Source of the DNA: Polyangium sp. 6x1
GTDB taxonomy: Bacteria > Myxococcota_A > Polyangia > Polyangiales > Polyangiaceae
Assembly (NCBI RefSeq): GCF_029946515.1
Contig: NZ_JARZHH010000094.1
Location: forward strand, 1 to 36,066
Reading direction: 5' to 3'
DNA: 36,066 nucleotides
Shown here: one piece after another, positions 24,388 through 33,980 of the stretch
Numbering within the stretch: the first letter of the stretch is position 1
Layout of the letters: each line of letters opens with the position of its first letter
The notes under the pieces: model-generated
What the model saw: the letters and a program-made list of their open reading frames with translations, nothing else
Databases searched by the model: none
What the model was told of the DNA's origin: nothing
Translations under genes and position numbers: made by a program

Positions 24388-24424
24388 GAATCGTTTGTCC
24401 AACGATTGCACATACAAACGATTC
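24388..24424. promoter_or_regulatory. 11-bp perfect inverted repeat with a third half-site in the loop
   Basis: GAATCGTTTGT (24388-24398) and ACAAACGATTC (24414-24424) are exact inverted copies 15 bases apart. The loop holds CAACGATTG, a near copy of the same CAAACGATT core. It lies 86 bases before the STAND gene, in the most A/T-rich part of the divergent gap. This looks like a multi-site operator; the stem lacks the G+C content and T-run of a terminator. Confidence 0.55.
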
Positions 24425-24509
24425 TGCGCCACGCCCCTCGACGGAGGCGCGGGACGAGGGCATGATAGCGGCGACGCGGACGAATGCGATATGTCCGCCT
24501 CGAAATCTC

Positions 24510-27500
24510 ATGCGTCTTCGCTCCTTTGCGCCCGTGCCATTTCTCGTCCGCCGACCTCTGGCTCCGGCATTCGTCGGACGCACGCGGGAGCTCGAGCTCC
24601 TGCACGCCGTGCTGCGCGGCGAGGAGCGCGCGATTGGCGTCTGCGGGCGATCGGGGGCCGGAAAGACGGCGCTCGCGGTCGCTTATGCGAATCGATACCG
24701 CGACGCGTATCCGGGCGGCGTGTATTGGGTCGACGCGCCCTCGGGGTGCGATGACGGATTCGCGGCGCTCGCCACGGCGATCGGGCTCCGGGCGGAGGGG
24801 CCGCTTTGTGATCGGCGAAGGCAGCTCGTCCAGGCGTTCGCCCGGTATCTGCGCCTCCGGCCGGACGCGCTGCTCGTCATCGACGGCGTCCCGGATCCCG
24901 GCGCGCTCTCCGCGCGCGTGCTCGGGTTCGTCCCGGCGGAGCTCGCGTGCAGGCTCCTGTTCACGATGCGGGCGCCGCCGGGAAACCTCCTGCTCCCCAC
25001 GTTCGATCTCGGCCCGCTGCCGGAGGGGGCGCTGATCGAGCTCGTGCTCGCGGGCCGCGCGACGATCGGCGCGGCGGAGGTGGAGCATGCGCGGCGGGTC
25101 TGCCGGGCGCTCGCGCAGGATCCGCTCCTCGTGTCGATCGCGGCGGGCTGGCTCGCGCGGCGGCCCGGTCGCTCGTCCGAGGAGCTCGCGCGGCGGCTCG
25201 AAGGCGCGGAGGCGGCAGAGGCGCGCGCGGCCATGATGAAGCTCGGGTGGGAGGACGTGCCCGAGGGCGAGGCGCGGCGGCTTCTCGTGTTGCTCTCGAT
25301 GTGCGAAGGCGAGGCGCTCGTGCCGACGGCGCGGCTCGCATGGCTGTCCGGGCGCCGGGCGGAGGAGCCGATCCGGGTGGCCCTTCGGGCGCTCGCCGCG
25401 ACGAACCTCGTCGACGCGGACGACGCCGGCCGGGCGAGGCTCTGGCCGGACGTGCGGATGTTCATCGAACGTGCGCTGGATCCAGTTTTTCGGGACGAAC
25501 TACGCGTCGAAGCGGCGGCCCACCTCGAGCGCGCGCTCGGCGATGTCACGCGCATCGAGGGTGAGGTCGCCGCGCGGGGCATCGTGGACGTGCTCGCGGA
25601 CGTGCGGGCGTCTTCGGCGTGGGCGGCGGGGGGCCTCGCCGTCGCGTCGATGCGCGGCGCGCTGGAGCTCGAGGCGAACGCGCTCGTCGGCTGGGACGCG
25701 GCGCGCGAGCCTGCGTTTTTCTTGCAGCAGCTCCGCGCACGGGCCGAGGAGCTCGAAGGGACGAAGCTCGCCGAGGCGCTCGACGGGGCCTTGTCGGCGC
25801 GGCGCTCGCCGTGGATCCGGGTGCGCGCGAGGACGAGCCGCCGCGGGGAGGCTTCCGCGCGTGTCCTCGAAGGGCACGCGGCGAAGGTGAACGCCGTCGC
25901 GGTCACGCGGGACGGGCGCCTCGCGCTCTCGGCGTCCGACGATCGGACGGTGCGCGTGTGGGATCTCGATGCGGGACAGGCGCTCTTCGTGCTGACGGGG
26001 CACGTGTCGGCCGTCCGCGGGATCGCCGTCTCGGCGGATGGGCGCACGGCGGTCTCGGGCGCGATGGATGGCTCGCTCTTCGTGTGGGATCTGGCGACGG
26101 CGCGGGGGACGCGGCAGCTCCGCGGGCACGCGGGCGCGGTGCACGCGGTGGCGCTCGCGGAGGGCGCGGGCACGGTCGTGTCGGTGTCCGAGGATGGGAC
26201 CGCGCGCGTGTGGAGCCTCGCGACCGGCGAGCTCGTCCGGACGCTCTCCGGGCACGCGGGCGGCGTGCAGGGCGTGGCGGTGACGGCGGACGGCCAGGCT
26301 TGCGTGTCTGCGGGCGGCGACGACGCGACGTTGTGGCTCTGGGACGTGGACGCGCGGCGCGTCGTGAAGGCGCTCGCCGAGCCCGCTTCGCCGCGGAGCG
26401 CCGTGGCGATGAAGGCGGAAGGCCGGGTCCTCGTGGCGGCCTCGCACGAAGACGCCGTGCTTTGCTGGGCGCCGCTCGAAGGCAGCCGGCCCGAGCTGCT
26501 CACGGGCCACACCGACGGCGTGACGAGCGTGGCCATGACCCCGGACGGGCGCTTTCTGGCCTCGGGCTCGTGGGATCGGACGGTGCGCGTGTGGGATCTC
26601 GACGCGCGGATCCCGATCGGGGTCTTTCACGGCCACGCGCAGGGCGTGCAAGCCGTGGCGCTCACGCCGGACGGGCGGACCGTCGTCTCGGGCGGCGAAG
26701 ATCGTACGGTCCGCGTGTGGGATCTCGGGGCGACCGTGGCGCCTGGGGTCCCGGGCGGGCATCACGCGCGCGTGAGCGCGCTCGCGGCGACGCCGGACGG
26801 GTCGTTCGTGGTGTCGGCGTCGTTCGACGACACGCTGCGCATCTGGGACGCGCGGCAGGGCGCGCTGCATGCCGTGCTCGAAGGACACGCGCTCTGGGTG
26901 CACGGCGTGGCCGTCACCCCGGACGGCATGCGCGTGATCTCGGCGTCGGTCGACGGCTCGCTCCGCGTGTGGGACGTCGCGACGGGGCAGCTCCGGTGGG
27001 TGATCTCGTCTCTGCCGGGGCGCGGGCCGGGCACGATGTCGCTCGGACGCGAGGGCGCGCCGCTGTGCGCGCCGCTGCTCGTGGACGCGCGCGGCACGCG
27101 GGTGATCACGAAGAGTCAGGAAGGGGCCTTCGCCGCGTGGGATCTCACGGACGGCCAGCGGGCGCAGACCTACGGCACGGGCAGCGGCGAGCCGCTCTGC
27201 GGTGCGCTCGTGGGCAACCGGCTCGCGGCCGGGGGCGCCGATGGGCAAATCGCGCTCTGGGACGTGAGCTCGGGGGTCGAGGTCTCCGAGCTCGTGGGGC
27301 ACGAAGCGGCGGTGCGGGCGGTGGTGATGTCGGCCGACGGCGGCTTCCTGGTGAGCGCGTCGGAGGATCACACGATCCGGGTGTGGGACCTCGGCGCGGG
27401 GCGGATGGTCCGCGTGCTCGCCGGGCATCGCGCGCCCGTGGGAGCGCTCGCGTGGCTGGGGGATGCGCGGCACCTCGTGAGCGCGTCGGAGGACCGGACG

Positions 27501-27656
27501 ATCCGGGTCTGGGATCTCGCGTCCGGGCTGTCCGTGGCGCGGCTCGTGGTGCGCGAGCCGGTGGAGGCCTTGGTGGCGGGGCCGGGCCCGCGCTCCATCG
27601 TGGCGGGGGATCGCGCGGGGCACCTTTCGTTCCTGGAAATCGAAGGAACGCATTGA
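24510..27656 (+). CDS. STAND NTPase with double WD40 propeller
   Basis: 1048 residues from the ATG at 24510 (an in-frame ATG at 24462 adds 16). Order: short N-terminus; NB-ARC/NACHT-like NTPase with FVGR (21-24), Walker A GRSGAGKT (46-53) and Walker B LLVID (121-125); winged-helix region near 240-320; helical linker; then 14 WD40-type units (about 453-1045), each of the form V-x-G/A-V...DG...SAS-D-T-RVWDL. Fourteen units make two seven-bladed propellers, the layout of Apaf-1. STAND proteins are nucleotide-driven switches that oligomerise when the sensor is engaged; the WD40 part would be the sensor. No effector domain (TIR, protease, nuclease, CARD-like) precedes the NTPase, so signalling may go through a partner. 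An ECF sigma gene follows after 108 bases. Some blades (5, 10, 11, 14) are degenerate. Confidence 0.88.
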   Translation: MRLRSFAPVPFLVRRPLAPAFVGRTRELELLHAVLRGEERAIGVCGRSGAGKTALAVAYANRYRDAYPGGVYWVDAPSGCDDGFAALATAIGLRAEGPLCDRRRQLVQAFARYLRLRPDALLVIDGVPDPGALSARVLGFVPAELACRLLFTMRAPPGNLLLPTFDLGPLPEGALIELVLAGRATIGAAEVEHARRVCRALAQDPLLVSIAAGWLARRPGRSSEELARRLEGAEAAEARAAMMKLGWEDVPEGEARRLLVLLSMCEGEALVPTARLAWLSGRRAEEPIRVALRALAATNLVDADDAGRARLWPDVRMFIERALDPVFRDELRVEAAAHLERALGDVTRIEGEVAARGIVDVLADVRASSAWAAGGLAVASMRGALELEANALVGWDAAREPAFFLQQLRARAEELEGTKLAEALDGALSARRSPWIRVRARTSRRGEASARVLEGHAAKVNAVAVTRDGRLALSASDDRTVRVWDLDAGQALFVLTGHVSAVRGIAVSADGRTAVSGAMDGSLFVWDLATARGTRQLRGHAGAVHAVALAEGAGTVVSVSEDGTARVWSLATGELVRTLSGHAGGVQGVAVTADGQACVSAGGDDATLWLWDVDARRVVKALAEPASPRSAVAMKAEGRVLVAASHEDAVLCWAPLEGSRPELLTGHTDGVTSVAMTPDGRFLASGSWDRTVRVWDLDARIPIGVFHGHAQGVQAVALTPDGRTVVSGGEDRTVRVWDLGATVAPGVPGGHHARVSALAATPDGSFVVSASFDDTLRIWDARQGALHAVLEGHALWVHGVAVTPDGMRVISASVDGSLRVWDVATGQLRWVISSLPGRGPGTMSLGREGAPLCAPLLVDARGTRVITKSQEGAFAAWDLTDGQRAQTYGTGSGEPLCGALVGNRLAAGGADGQIALWDVSSGVEVSELVGHEAAVRAVVMSADGGFLVSASEDHTIRVWDLGAGRMVRVLAGHRAPVGALAWLGDARHLVSASEDRTIRVWDLASGLSVARLVVREPVEALVAGPGPRSIVAGDRAGHLSFLEIEGTH

Positions 27657-27764
27657 GCGGACCACGATTTCCGGGACGATTTCGGCGAGCCACATCGCGA
27701 ATTCGCTGCCTGCAAAAACCTCACTTTTTTTAAGAACGGCGCCTCGGTCGACAGATACCGGTAT

Positions 27765-28295
27765 GTGGCCCCCCTTCCTCCCCGCAACCCGTTCGCGCCG
27801 GAGCAAGCTTGGCTCTACGCGTACGCCGTCGTCTCCCTTCGCCGGCGCCTGCGCCGCATGGGCGTCTCGTCCGAGGACGCGAGGGATCTCGCCCAGCATG
27901 CCTTCGTCATCGCCCTCGAACGTTGGGACGAAGTAAAGGACGCCTCCGAGGCGCGGATGCGCGCCTGGCTCGACCGGATCACCTGGCAGCTCGGTCAAAA
28001 CTTCCTCCGCCTCCGCCGCCATCGGGTGGAGCGGCTCGGCCACCGCGGGCTCGGCCTGGCCTCGGCGCCCGGGTCCTCCGTGGACGAGCTGGCGCACGCC
28101 GCGCGCCTCGTCCGCGCGGCCCTCGGGCCCATGACGGACGAGGATCGCGCGCTGTTCGTCGCTTCCTTTCTGGAGAACGCGACGCTCGACGAGCTCTCGC
28201 GCACCTTCGGGATCACCCGCAAGGCGGCGTTCCGCCGGCTCACCACGCTCGGGCGCCTGGCGCGCGCCCGCCTCGAGCGGCTATCGCCCCGGTGA
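27765..28295 (+). CDS. ECF-type RNA polymerase sigma factor
   Basis: 176 residues from the GTG at 27765. Sigma region 2 is recognisable at about 22-85 (SSEDARDLAQHAFVIALERW, then ARMRAWLDRITWQLGQNFLR) and region 4 at about 120-172 (MTDEDRALFVASFLENATLDELSRTFGITRKAAFRRLTTLGRLARARL), with a variable linker; regions 1 and 3 are absent, as in ECF factors. No anti-sigma gene is adjacent. The nearest partner is the STAND/WD40 gene upstream on the same strand, which could control it (inference). A run of seven T at 27725-27731 and GATACC near 27754 mark the upstream gap. The 3' end overlaps the convergent lipoprotein gene by 15 bases. Confidence 0.85.
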   Translation: MAPLPPRNPFAPEQAWLYAYAVVSLRRRLRRMGVSSEDARDLAQHAFVIALERWDEVKDASEARMRAWLDRITWQLGQNFLRLRRHRVERLGHRGLGLASAPGSSVDELAHAARLVRAALGPMTDEDRALFVASFLENATLDELSRTFGITRKAAFRRLTTLGRLARARLERLSPR

Positions 28296-29396
28296 GCGCC
28301 CGCCGCGCGCGTAGCAGCAGCGAAAGCCGAGGTGATAGTTCACGTGAAACGCCTTCCGGAGCGGCTGCACGTGCCAGCGCGGATCGTGCGCGCAGTGGTC
28401 CGAGTACACCTCGCGCCGCGGCGGCTCGTCGAGCCTCCGCGCCACGTCGACGTAAAAAAACGCGCTGCCTTTGAGCTGCGAGACCACCTTGTTCTCCTCG
28501 GGATCGAAGCGCGTCATCGCCTCGGCCACGTTGCCGTGCTGATCGAAGACGCCGAACCGCGAGCGGCAACGCGGATAGCTGCCCGATGGCTCGGTGTTCG
28601 TCGCGCACGACGCCCACGTCGTGTCGATCGTCCGGGGATCACAAGGTTTGTCCGACCACTTGGCCGCGGGTTTGTTGGTGTTGCAAATGTCGAGGTCGAG
28701 CTCGCTCCCGTAGGCGTAGGTGCTCGGCTCCCCTCCCCCGGGATCTCCGCGGCAGGAGAGGACCCACTCTTCCTGCGTGCAGAGGCGTTTTCCTTGCAGC
28801 TCGCAGAGCGCCGCGGCGTGGGCCGGCGGCACCCACACCATGGGCAGCTCGCAGGCGCGGTTCGGGTACTCGAAGACGTCAATGCAAGCCTTCGCCTTCT
28901 CCGCGTCGCCGCCCTCGTAGATCGGCACCATGTTCTCGTGCCCGCCGCACGCCTCGCGTTGCGCCTCCGTTTGCAGCGTGACGCCGCGCAGCCCTTCGAG
29001 GCATGACGCGCGGGAAATCACGTGTCGCGCGAGCGCGGGGTTTCCCTGGTTCGTTTGTCCCGGCCCGTCCGGGCCCACGTACCGCCGCAGGAACTCGCCC
29101 GGATCACGCTTGCGGAACTTCTTCCCCGGCGCGATCGAGATCAGCGCGAGCAGCTCTTCCTGCGTCGTGTGGTGGAGCGGCCGATCGTCGACGACCGCCG
29201 TGTCCTTTGCCGCGCCCGCGTCCTCCTCGCGCGTCTCGCTCGCGGGCGCGACCCCGCCCTCGGACACCTGCGCGGCCGAAGGCGCGACGGATGCGCTCGG
29301 GCCGGGCGGCGCGGGTTTTTGCTCCTCGTTCGAGCTCGCCTTGCAGCTTGGGAGCGCCACGAGGGCAACGGCCAGGACGAACCACCGGGCGGGCAC
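28281..29396 (-). CDS. Lipoprotein with formylglycine-generating-enzyme (SUMF1) fold
   Basis: 371 residues from the GTG at 29396, 8 bases after an extended -10. The signal peptide ends in LPSC (Cys18), followed by a Pro/Ser/Ala-rich tether. The C-terminal 200 residues have the FGE-sulfatase pattern: GKRLCTQEEWVLSCRG, FGVFDQHGNVAEAM, SYPRCRSRFG and LGFRCCYA. FGE itself oxidises a Cys of sulfatases to formylglycine using two active-site cysteines; here the usual GNVWEW is altered to GNVAEAM and the context around EVYSDHCAHDP does not show the canonical pair, so this is more likely a structural or binding member of the fold. No sulfatase gene is near. It converges on and overlaps the sigma gene. 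Confidence 0.82.
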   Translation of the reverse strand: MPARWFVLAVALVALPSCKASSNEEQKPAPPGPSASVAPSAAQVSEGGVAPASETREEDAGAAKDTAVVDDRPLHHTTQEELLALISIAPGKKFRKRDPGEFLRRYVGPDGPGQTNQGNPALARHVISRASCLEGLRGVTLQTEAQREACGGHENMVPIYEGGDAEKAKACIDVFEYPNRACELPMVWVPPAHAAALCELQGKRLCTQEEWVLSCRGDPGGGEPSTYAYGSELDLDICNTNKPAAKWSDKPCDPRTIDTTWASCATNTEPSGSYPRCRSRFGVFDQHGNVAEAMTRFDPEENKVVSQLKGSAFFYVDVARRLDEPPRREVYSDHCAHDPRWHVQPLRKAFHVNYHLGFRCCYARGGRSPGR

Positions 29397-29404
29397 GGGC
29401 GCGC

Positions 29405-29413
29405 ACGATAGCA
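29405..29413 (-). promoter_or_regulatory. Extended -10 element (TGCTATCGT) for the FGE-fold lipoprotein gene
   Basis: Reverse-strand TGCTATCGT ends 8 bases before the GTG at 29396. It fits TGnTAnnnT and differs by one base from the elements at 6152-6160 and 34860-34868. Confidence 0.5.
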
Positions 29414-29476
29414 GGTCTCGGGACGAACGGAGATGCTCGGACGAACGAAGGCGCGCTCGCCGCGCCCCGTGGCGAC

Positions 29477-29507
29477 TTGCCGCGCCGCATGCGCCTCGAT
29501 GCGGCAA
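29477..29507. promoter_or_regulatory. Nested inverted repeats upstream of the oxidase promoter
   Basis: GCCGCAT (29484-29490) and ATGCGGC (29499-29505) form a perfect 7-bp pair across 8 bases. TTGCCGC (29477-29483) and GCGGCAA (29501-29507) form a second, overlapping 7-bp pair. The element ends 8 bases before the -35 of the bd-like oxidase promoter, a usual place for an activator or repressor site. Confidence 0.45.
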
Positions 29508-29515
29508 CTTTGCCA

Positions 29516-29545
29516 TTGAAAAGGGCGCAGGGCACCCCTTACATC
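29516..29545 (+). promoter_or_regulatory. Sigma-70 type promoter of the bd-like oxidase operon
   Basis: TTGAAA at 29516-29521, an 18-base spacer, TACATC at 29540-29545. Expected start near 29552, only some 6 bases before the GTG at 29558. This promoter also decides between upstream in-frame starts and that GTG. Confidence 0.6.
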
Positions 29546-29557
29546 GTCCTCGTCACC

Positions 29558-30982
<1,425 letters not shown>

Positions 30983-30984
30983 TC

Positions 30985-32064
30985 ATGGACGCCCCCTTCC
31001 CCTTCGGTTTTCCCGGGCCGACCGCGTTTTACCTCGCGACGTACGTGCTCACGCTCGTCTCGCACGTGGTGTTCATGAACTACGTGCTCGCCGGGACGGG
31101 CGTCCTCCTCGTCCGGCAGATCCGCGGCAAAGCCGGGACGAGCGACGCGCTCGCGGACCTGCTCCGCGACTGGCTCCCCTTCGCGCTCTCGGCCGCGATC
31201 ACGGCCGGGATCGCGCCCCTGCTCTTCATCCAGATCCTCTACAAGAAGGCGTTTTACACGGCGAACCTCCTGCTCTTCCACCGCTGGATGCTCATCCTGC
31301 CGGCGCTGATCGTCGGGTTTTACCTGCTCTACGCGCAGAAGACGGCGTTCGTGAAGGCGCGGCCGCGGCTCAAGGTCTGCGTGACGACGGGCGCCCTCGC
31401 CTGTTTTCTCTTCACCGCGCTCTCGTGGACCGAGAATTACCTCCTCGCGCGGAGCGAAGGGGCGTGGGCCCCGATGTACGCGTCGAAGTCGATGATCTAC
31501 GAGAACCGCGAGATCCTGCCGCGCATGCTGCTCTGGACGCTCGGCGCGCTGCCGACGCTCGCGGTCTTGCTCGGCTGGCAGCTCCATCGGCGCGACCGCG
31601 CCGGCGCGCCTGTGGACAGGACGACGTTCCAGCGCGTCGCGCGGCTCGGGCTCGGCGGGCTCGTCGTCGCGGGGGCCTGCGCCGCGGGATATGCGATGCT
31701 CGTGGGAGAAACGGCCAGGGCGCACGCAGTCGGGCCCATGGCAAGGCCCTGGTTCGTCGCGGCGGTGGTGGGGGTCGTCGTGGAGGGCGCGGGGTTCGTC
31801 GGGCTGTATCGGGCCGAGGCGAACCGGGGGCGATGGCTGGGGATCGCCTCGGCGGGGCTCTTTTTCGTGATCCTCGGGACGACGGTCGTGCGCGAGGTCC
31901 TGCGCATCACGGCGGTCGATTTCGTGGCGCTTTATCCGGAGCACGCGCGCGCCGCCCAGGTCTCGGGCCGGTGGCTCTTCCTCGGGTTTTTCCTGGTGAA
32001 TGCGGTGCTCGCCACCTGGGCGATCCGGACGGCGCTCACGCGGGCCGAACGAAAGGCCGCCTGA
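30985..32064 (+). CDS. Cytochrome bd-like oxidase subunit II
   Basis: 359-residue integral membrane protein with about eight or nine hydrophobic spans. It starts 2 bases after the subunit I stop behind the purine stretch GAAGAAGAGG. Sequence is far from canonical CydB, but position, size and topology fit the second subunit of bd-like oxidases. Features: FYLATYVLTLVSHVVFMNYVLAG at the first span, conserved-looking FHRWML near 98-103, SWTENY near 147-152 and REVLR near 312-316. No haem ligand can be assigned safely. Its TGA abuts the reverse-strand stop of the GTPase gene (TGATCA). Confidence 0.82.
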   Translation: MDAPFPFGFPGPTAFYLATYVLTLVSHVVFMNYVLAGTGVLLVRQIRGKAGTSDALADLLRDWLPFALSAAITAGIAPLLFIQILYKKAFYTANLLLFHRWMLILPALIVGFYLLYAQKTAFVKARPRLKVCVTTGALACFLFTALSWTENYLLARSEGAWAPMYASKSMIYENREILPRMLLWTLGALPTLAVLLGWQLHRRDRAGAPVDRTTFQRVARLGLGGLVVAGACAAGYAMLVGETARAHAVGPMARPWFVAAVVGVVVEGAGFVGLYRAEANRGRWLGIASAGLFFVILGTTVVREVLRITAVDFVALYPEHARAAQVSGRWLFLGFFLVNAVLATWAIRTALTRAERKAA

Positions 32065-32658
32065 TCAGGCCACCTTCCGGCCGCCCATCCGCTGGAGCAC
32101 GCCGCGCGACACCGCCTGCAGCGTCTCCATCACGCCCACGCCGCTCTTCGCGGCGCTCTCGACCTCGGGCGCGCCCATCGGGTTGCAGAGCTCCCGCAGG
32201 CGCGGGATGGGCTCGATCTCGGGCAGATCCCGCTTGTTGTACTGCACGACGCAAGCGACGTCCCGGAGCGACATGTCGAGCTCGGCGAGGTTGTCGCGAA
32301 GGTCCTCCAGGGCCTCGATGTTCGCTTCGAGGCGCGCAGACTGCGAATCGACGACGAAGACCAGGCCATCGACGCCCTTCAAGATGAGCTTGCGGCTCGC
32401 CTTGTAAAACACCTGCCCCGGCACCGTGTAGAGGTGCAGCCGGACGCGATACCCGCGAATTTGCCCGACTTCGAGCGGCATGAAATCGAAGAAGAGCGTC
32501 CGCTCGCTCTCGGTCTTCAACGAGACGAGGTTGCCCCGCCCCGCCACAGGGGCGCGGGCGTGGATGTGCTCGACGTTCGCGGTTTTTCCGCACAAACCCG
32601 CGCCGTAATAGACGATCTTGAGAAAGATCTCCCGCGAGGGGACGTTGACGAATGCCAT
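32065..32658 (-). CDS. MglA-like Ras-family GTPase
   Basis: 197-residue small GTPase closely following Myxococcus MglA, the polarity and motility switch. G1 is GAGLCGKT (19-26), the switch I region has SERTLFFDF (51-59) with Arg53, switch II begins LYTVPGQ with catalytic-type Gln82, and G4 is NKRD (141-144); numbering matches MglA almost exactly. The C-terminus is shorter and basic. MglA normally pairs with the roadblock protein MglB; no roadblock gene is adjacent, and the partner here is instead an unknown 382-residue protein encoded 12 bases upstream. A perfect AGGAGGTGA ribosome site (32663-32671) precedes the ATG. Probably a paralogue of the main MglA. Confidence 0.92.
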   Translation of the reverse strand: MAFVNVPSREIFLKIVYYGAGLCGKTANVEHIHARAPVAGRGNLVSLKTESERTLFFDFMPLEVGQIRGYRVRLHLYTVPGQVFYKASRKLILKGVDGLVFVVDSQSARLEANIEALEDLRDNLAELDMSLRDVACVVQYNKRDLPEIEPIPRLRELCNPMGAPEVESAAKSGVGVMETLQAVSRGVLQRMGGRKVA

Positions 32659-32662
32659 CGCG

Positions 32663-32671
32663 TCACCTCCT
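32663..32671 (-). promoter_or_regulatory. Consensus Shine-Dalgarno (AGGAGGTGA) of the GTPase gene
   Basis: Reverse-strand AGGAGGTGA overlaps the stop of the upstream gene and leaves 7 bases from GGAGG to the ATG at 32658. It is the strongest ribosome site in the window, suggesting high translation of the GTPase relative to its operon partner. Confidence 0.7.
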
Positions 32672-33819
32672 CAAGCCTCGGGCCCCGCGTCAGCGAGGCA
32701 ATGAATGGCGGCCACGATGCTCTCGAACGAGGCATCCCGGGCGCTCGAATGCTTGACGAGCCGCACGTTGAGCTCGACGAGCGCGAGGACCTCGCCCGCG
32801 ACGCCAGGCGCGCGGAGGAGGTCGTGAATCGACCGCGAGAGGCGCGTCGGCGGCGCGAGGCAAGCGAGCGCCGAGAGGGCGGCCATCGCGCGCGCAGGCA
32901 AGGACGCGACCAGGGATTCGCGAGCGACGTGGACGAGCGAGGCGGCGAAGGCCGCGCTCATGGCGGAGAGCAAGCCCTGCGGCTCGTCGCGACCAGGGAC
33001 GCCGCGCACCGCGGGCGCGCCGCGGGCCGCGCTCCACACGAGCGCGCAGAGCTCGGAGAGGGACGAATACGCGCTCCGATCGAGGAGCGCGAGCACGACG
33101 TCCTGCCCATGCGTGTCCCAGGCCGCGCGCGTACCGACCTGCGAGGCGACGAAGGCGCGGAGCCGCGGATCGATTTCGCCCGCGCGGATCGCGGCGACGG
33201 CGATCTCGACGAGCGGCTTTCGCGGCACGCCGTGCGCGGCGGCCCATTCGAGCAGCATCACGCGCTCCTCCGGGCTCCACGCATTGCGCGCGCGCTCGAC
33301 GATGGCCTCCGGCGCGAGCGACGCGTCGATCGGAGTCGCGAGCCCGGGCCCAGCGGGCGGGATTTCGTCGAGGCTCGACTCCAGGAAGCCGGCCAGATCG
33401 AAATCGTCCGTGGGGAGCGCCGCGCTCCCCTTTTCTTCCGGGACCTCGACCCGGACGCGTCGAGCGGTGATTCGATCGAAGACGCGGGGCGGGACCTTGC
33501 CGCGCGTGAGGTCGGCGAGCTCGATCCACTCGTCGTCGTCGAGCGAGAATCGAGGCGCGTCGAGGACCTCGTGTTCGAATTGCGACGGATCTTCGAGCGC
33601 GATCCGGGCGAGCGCGCGAAGGACCGTGCCGGTGAATCCCGGCTCGCAGCGGGAGCGCCACGCGAGCAAATCGGGGACGGCGAGCTCGGAGGCGTGCTCG
33701 CACAGAAAGGATTGATCGTCCTCGTCGAGCCTGACCTGACGGAGGACGTGCAAAAAAGCCACGGGACGAGCCCGACCCCGGTGCGCGCGCACCAGGGCAT
33801 CGATTTCCGTTCGTTTCAC
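32671..33819 (-). CDS. Unknown protein co-transcribed with the MglA-like GTPase
   Basis: 382 residues from the GTG at 33819, chosen for the AGGGGG ribosome site; a TTG at 33873 is in frame. No signal peptide or membrane span. N-terminal 100 residues are helical and Leu/Ala/Arg-rich; a middle acidic stretch (near 160-185, DDFDLAGFLESSLDEIPP) looks like a linker; the C-terminal 200 residues are again helical, possibly HEAT-like. I do not recognise the family. It is the first gene of a two-gene unit behind a strong promoter, so it may be an effector or regulator of the GTPase encoded next. That role is inferred from gene order. Confidence 0.7.
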   Translation of the reverse strand: MKRTEIDALVRAHRGRARPVAFLHVLRQVRLDEDDQSFLCEHASELAVPDLLAWRSRCEPGFTGTVLRALARIALEDPSQFEHEVLDAPRFSLDDDEWIELADLTRGKVPPRVFDRITARRVRVEVPEEKGSAALPTDDFDLAGFLESSLDEIPPAGPGLATPIDASLAPEAIVERARNAWSPEERVMLLEWAAAHGVPRKPLVEIAVAAIRAGEIDPRLRAFVASQVGTRAAWDTHGQDVVLALLDRSAYSSLSELCALVWSAARGAPAVRGVPGRDEPQGLLSAMSAAFAASLVHVARESLVASLPARAMAALSALACLAPPTRLSRSIHDLLRAPGVAGEVLALVELNVRLVKHSSARDASFESIVAAIHCLADAGPEA

Positions 33820-33944
33820 GCGGGACCCCCTATGCCGCGCGGAAATCGCCACCGGGGAGCCGTCGCTCCGCAATGCGAATCACGTGCAGCGCTGGGGTTG
33901 TTCGTCGTCGCCCGAGGGCGGCCCGCCGTGACTCGTCGGTCGGT

Positions 33945-33958
33945 GGAACGGCAGTTCC
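33945..33958 (-). other. Short leader hairpin in the GTPase operon mRNA
   Basis: GGAAC-4-GTTCC forms a 5-bp stem with a 4-base loop, about 15 bases into the predicted transcript and 126 bases before the first start codon. Together with the long leader this hints at post-transcriptional control; evidence is thin. Confidence 0.25.
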
Positions 33959-33980
33959 TTCTTCCGGACCGGTATCTCGT

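Noticed and set aside
25870-27650. Tandem DNA repeats suggesting a CRISPR-like or minisatellite array
   Set aside because: The periodicity is the roughly 42-codon WD40 unit in frame; there are no identical spacered repeats.
27697-27731. GCGAATTCGC palindrome and T-run as an intrinsic terminator after the STAND gene
   Set aside because: The palindrome has no loop and does not form a stem adjoining the T-run; at most an A/T-rich element.
25500-28097. Long reverse open frame antisense to the WD40 array
   Set aside because: Its apparent repeats mirror the WD40 codons on the other strand.
32062-32067. TGATCA at the junction of convergent genes as a regulatory site
   Set aside because: It is simply the two abutting stop codons.
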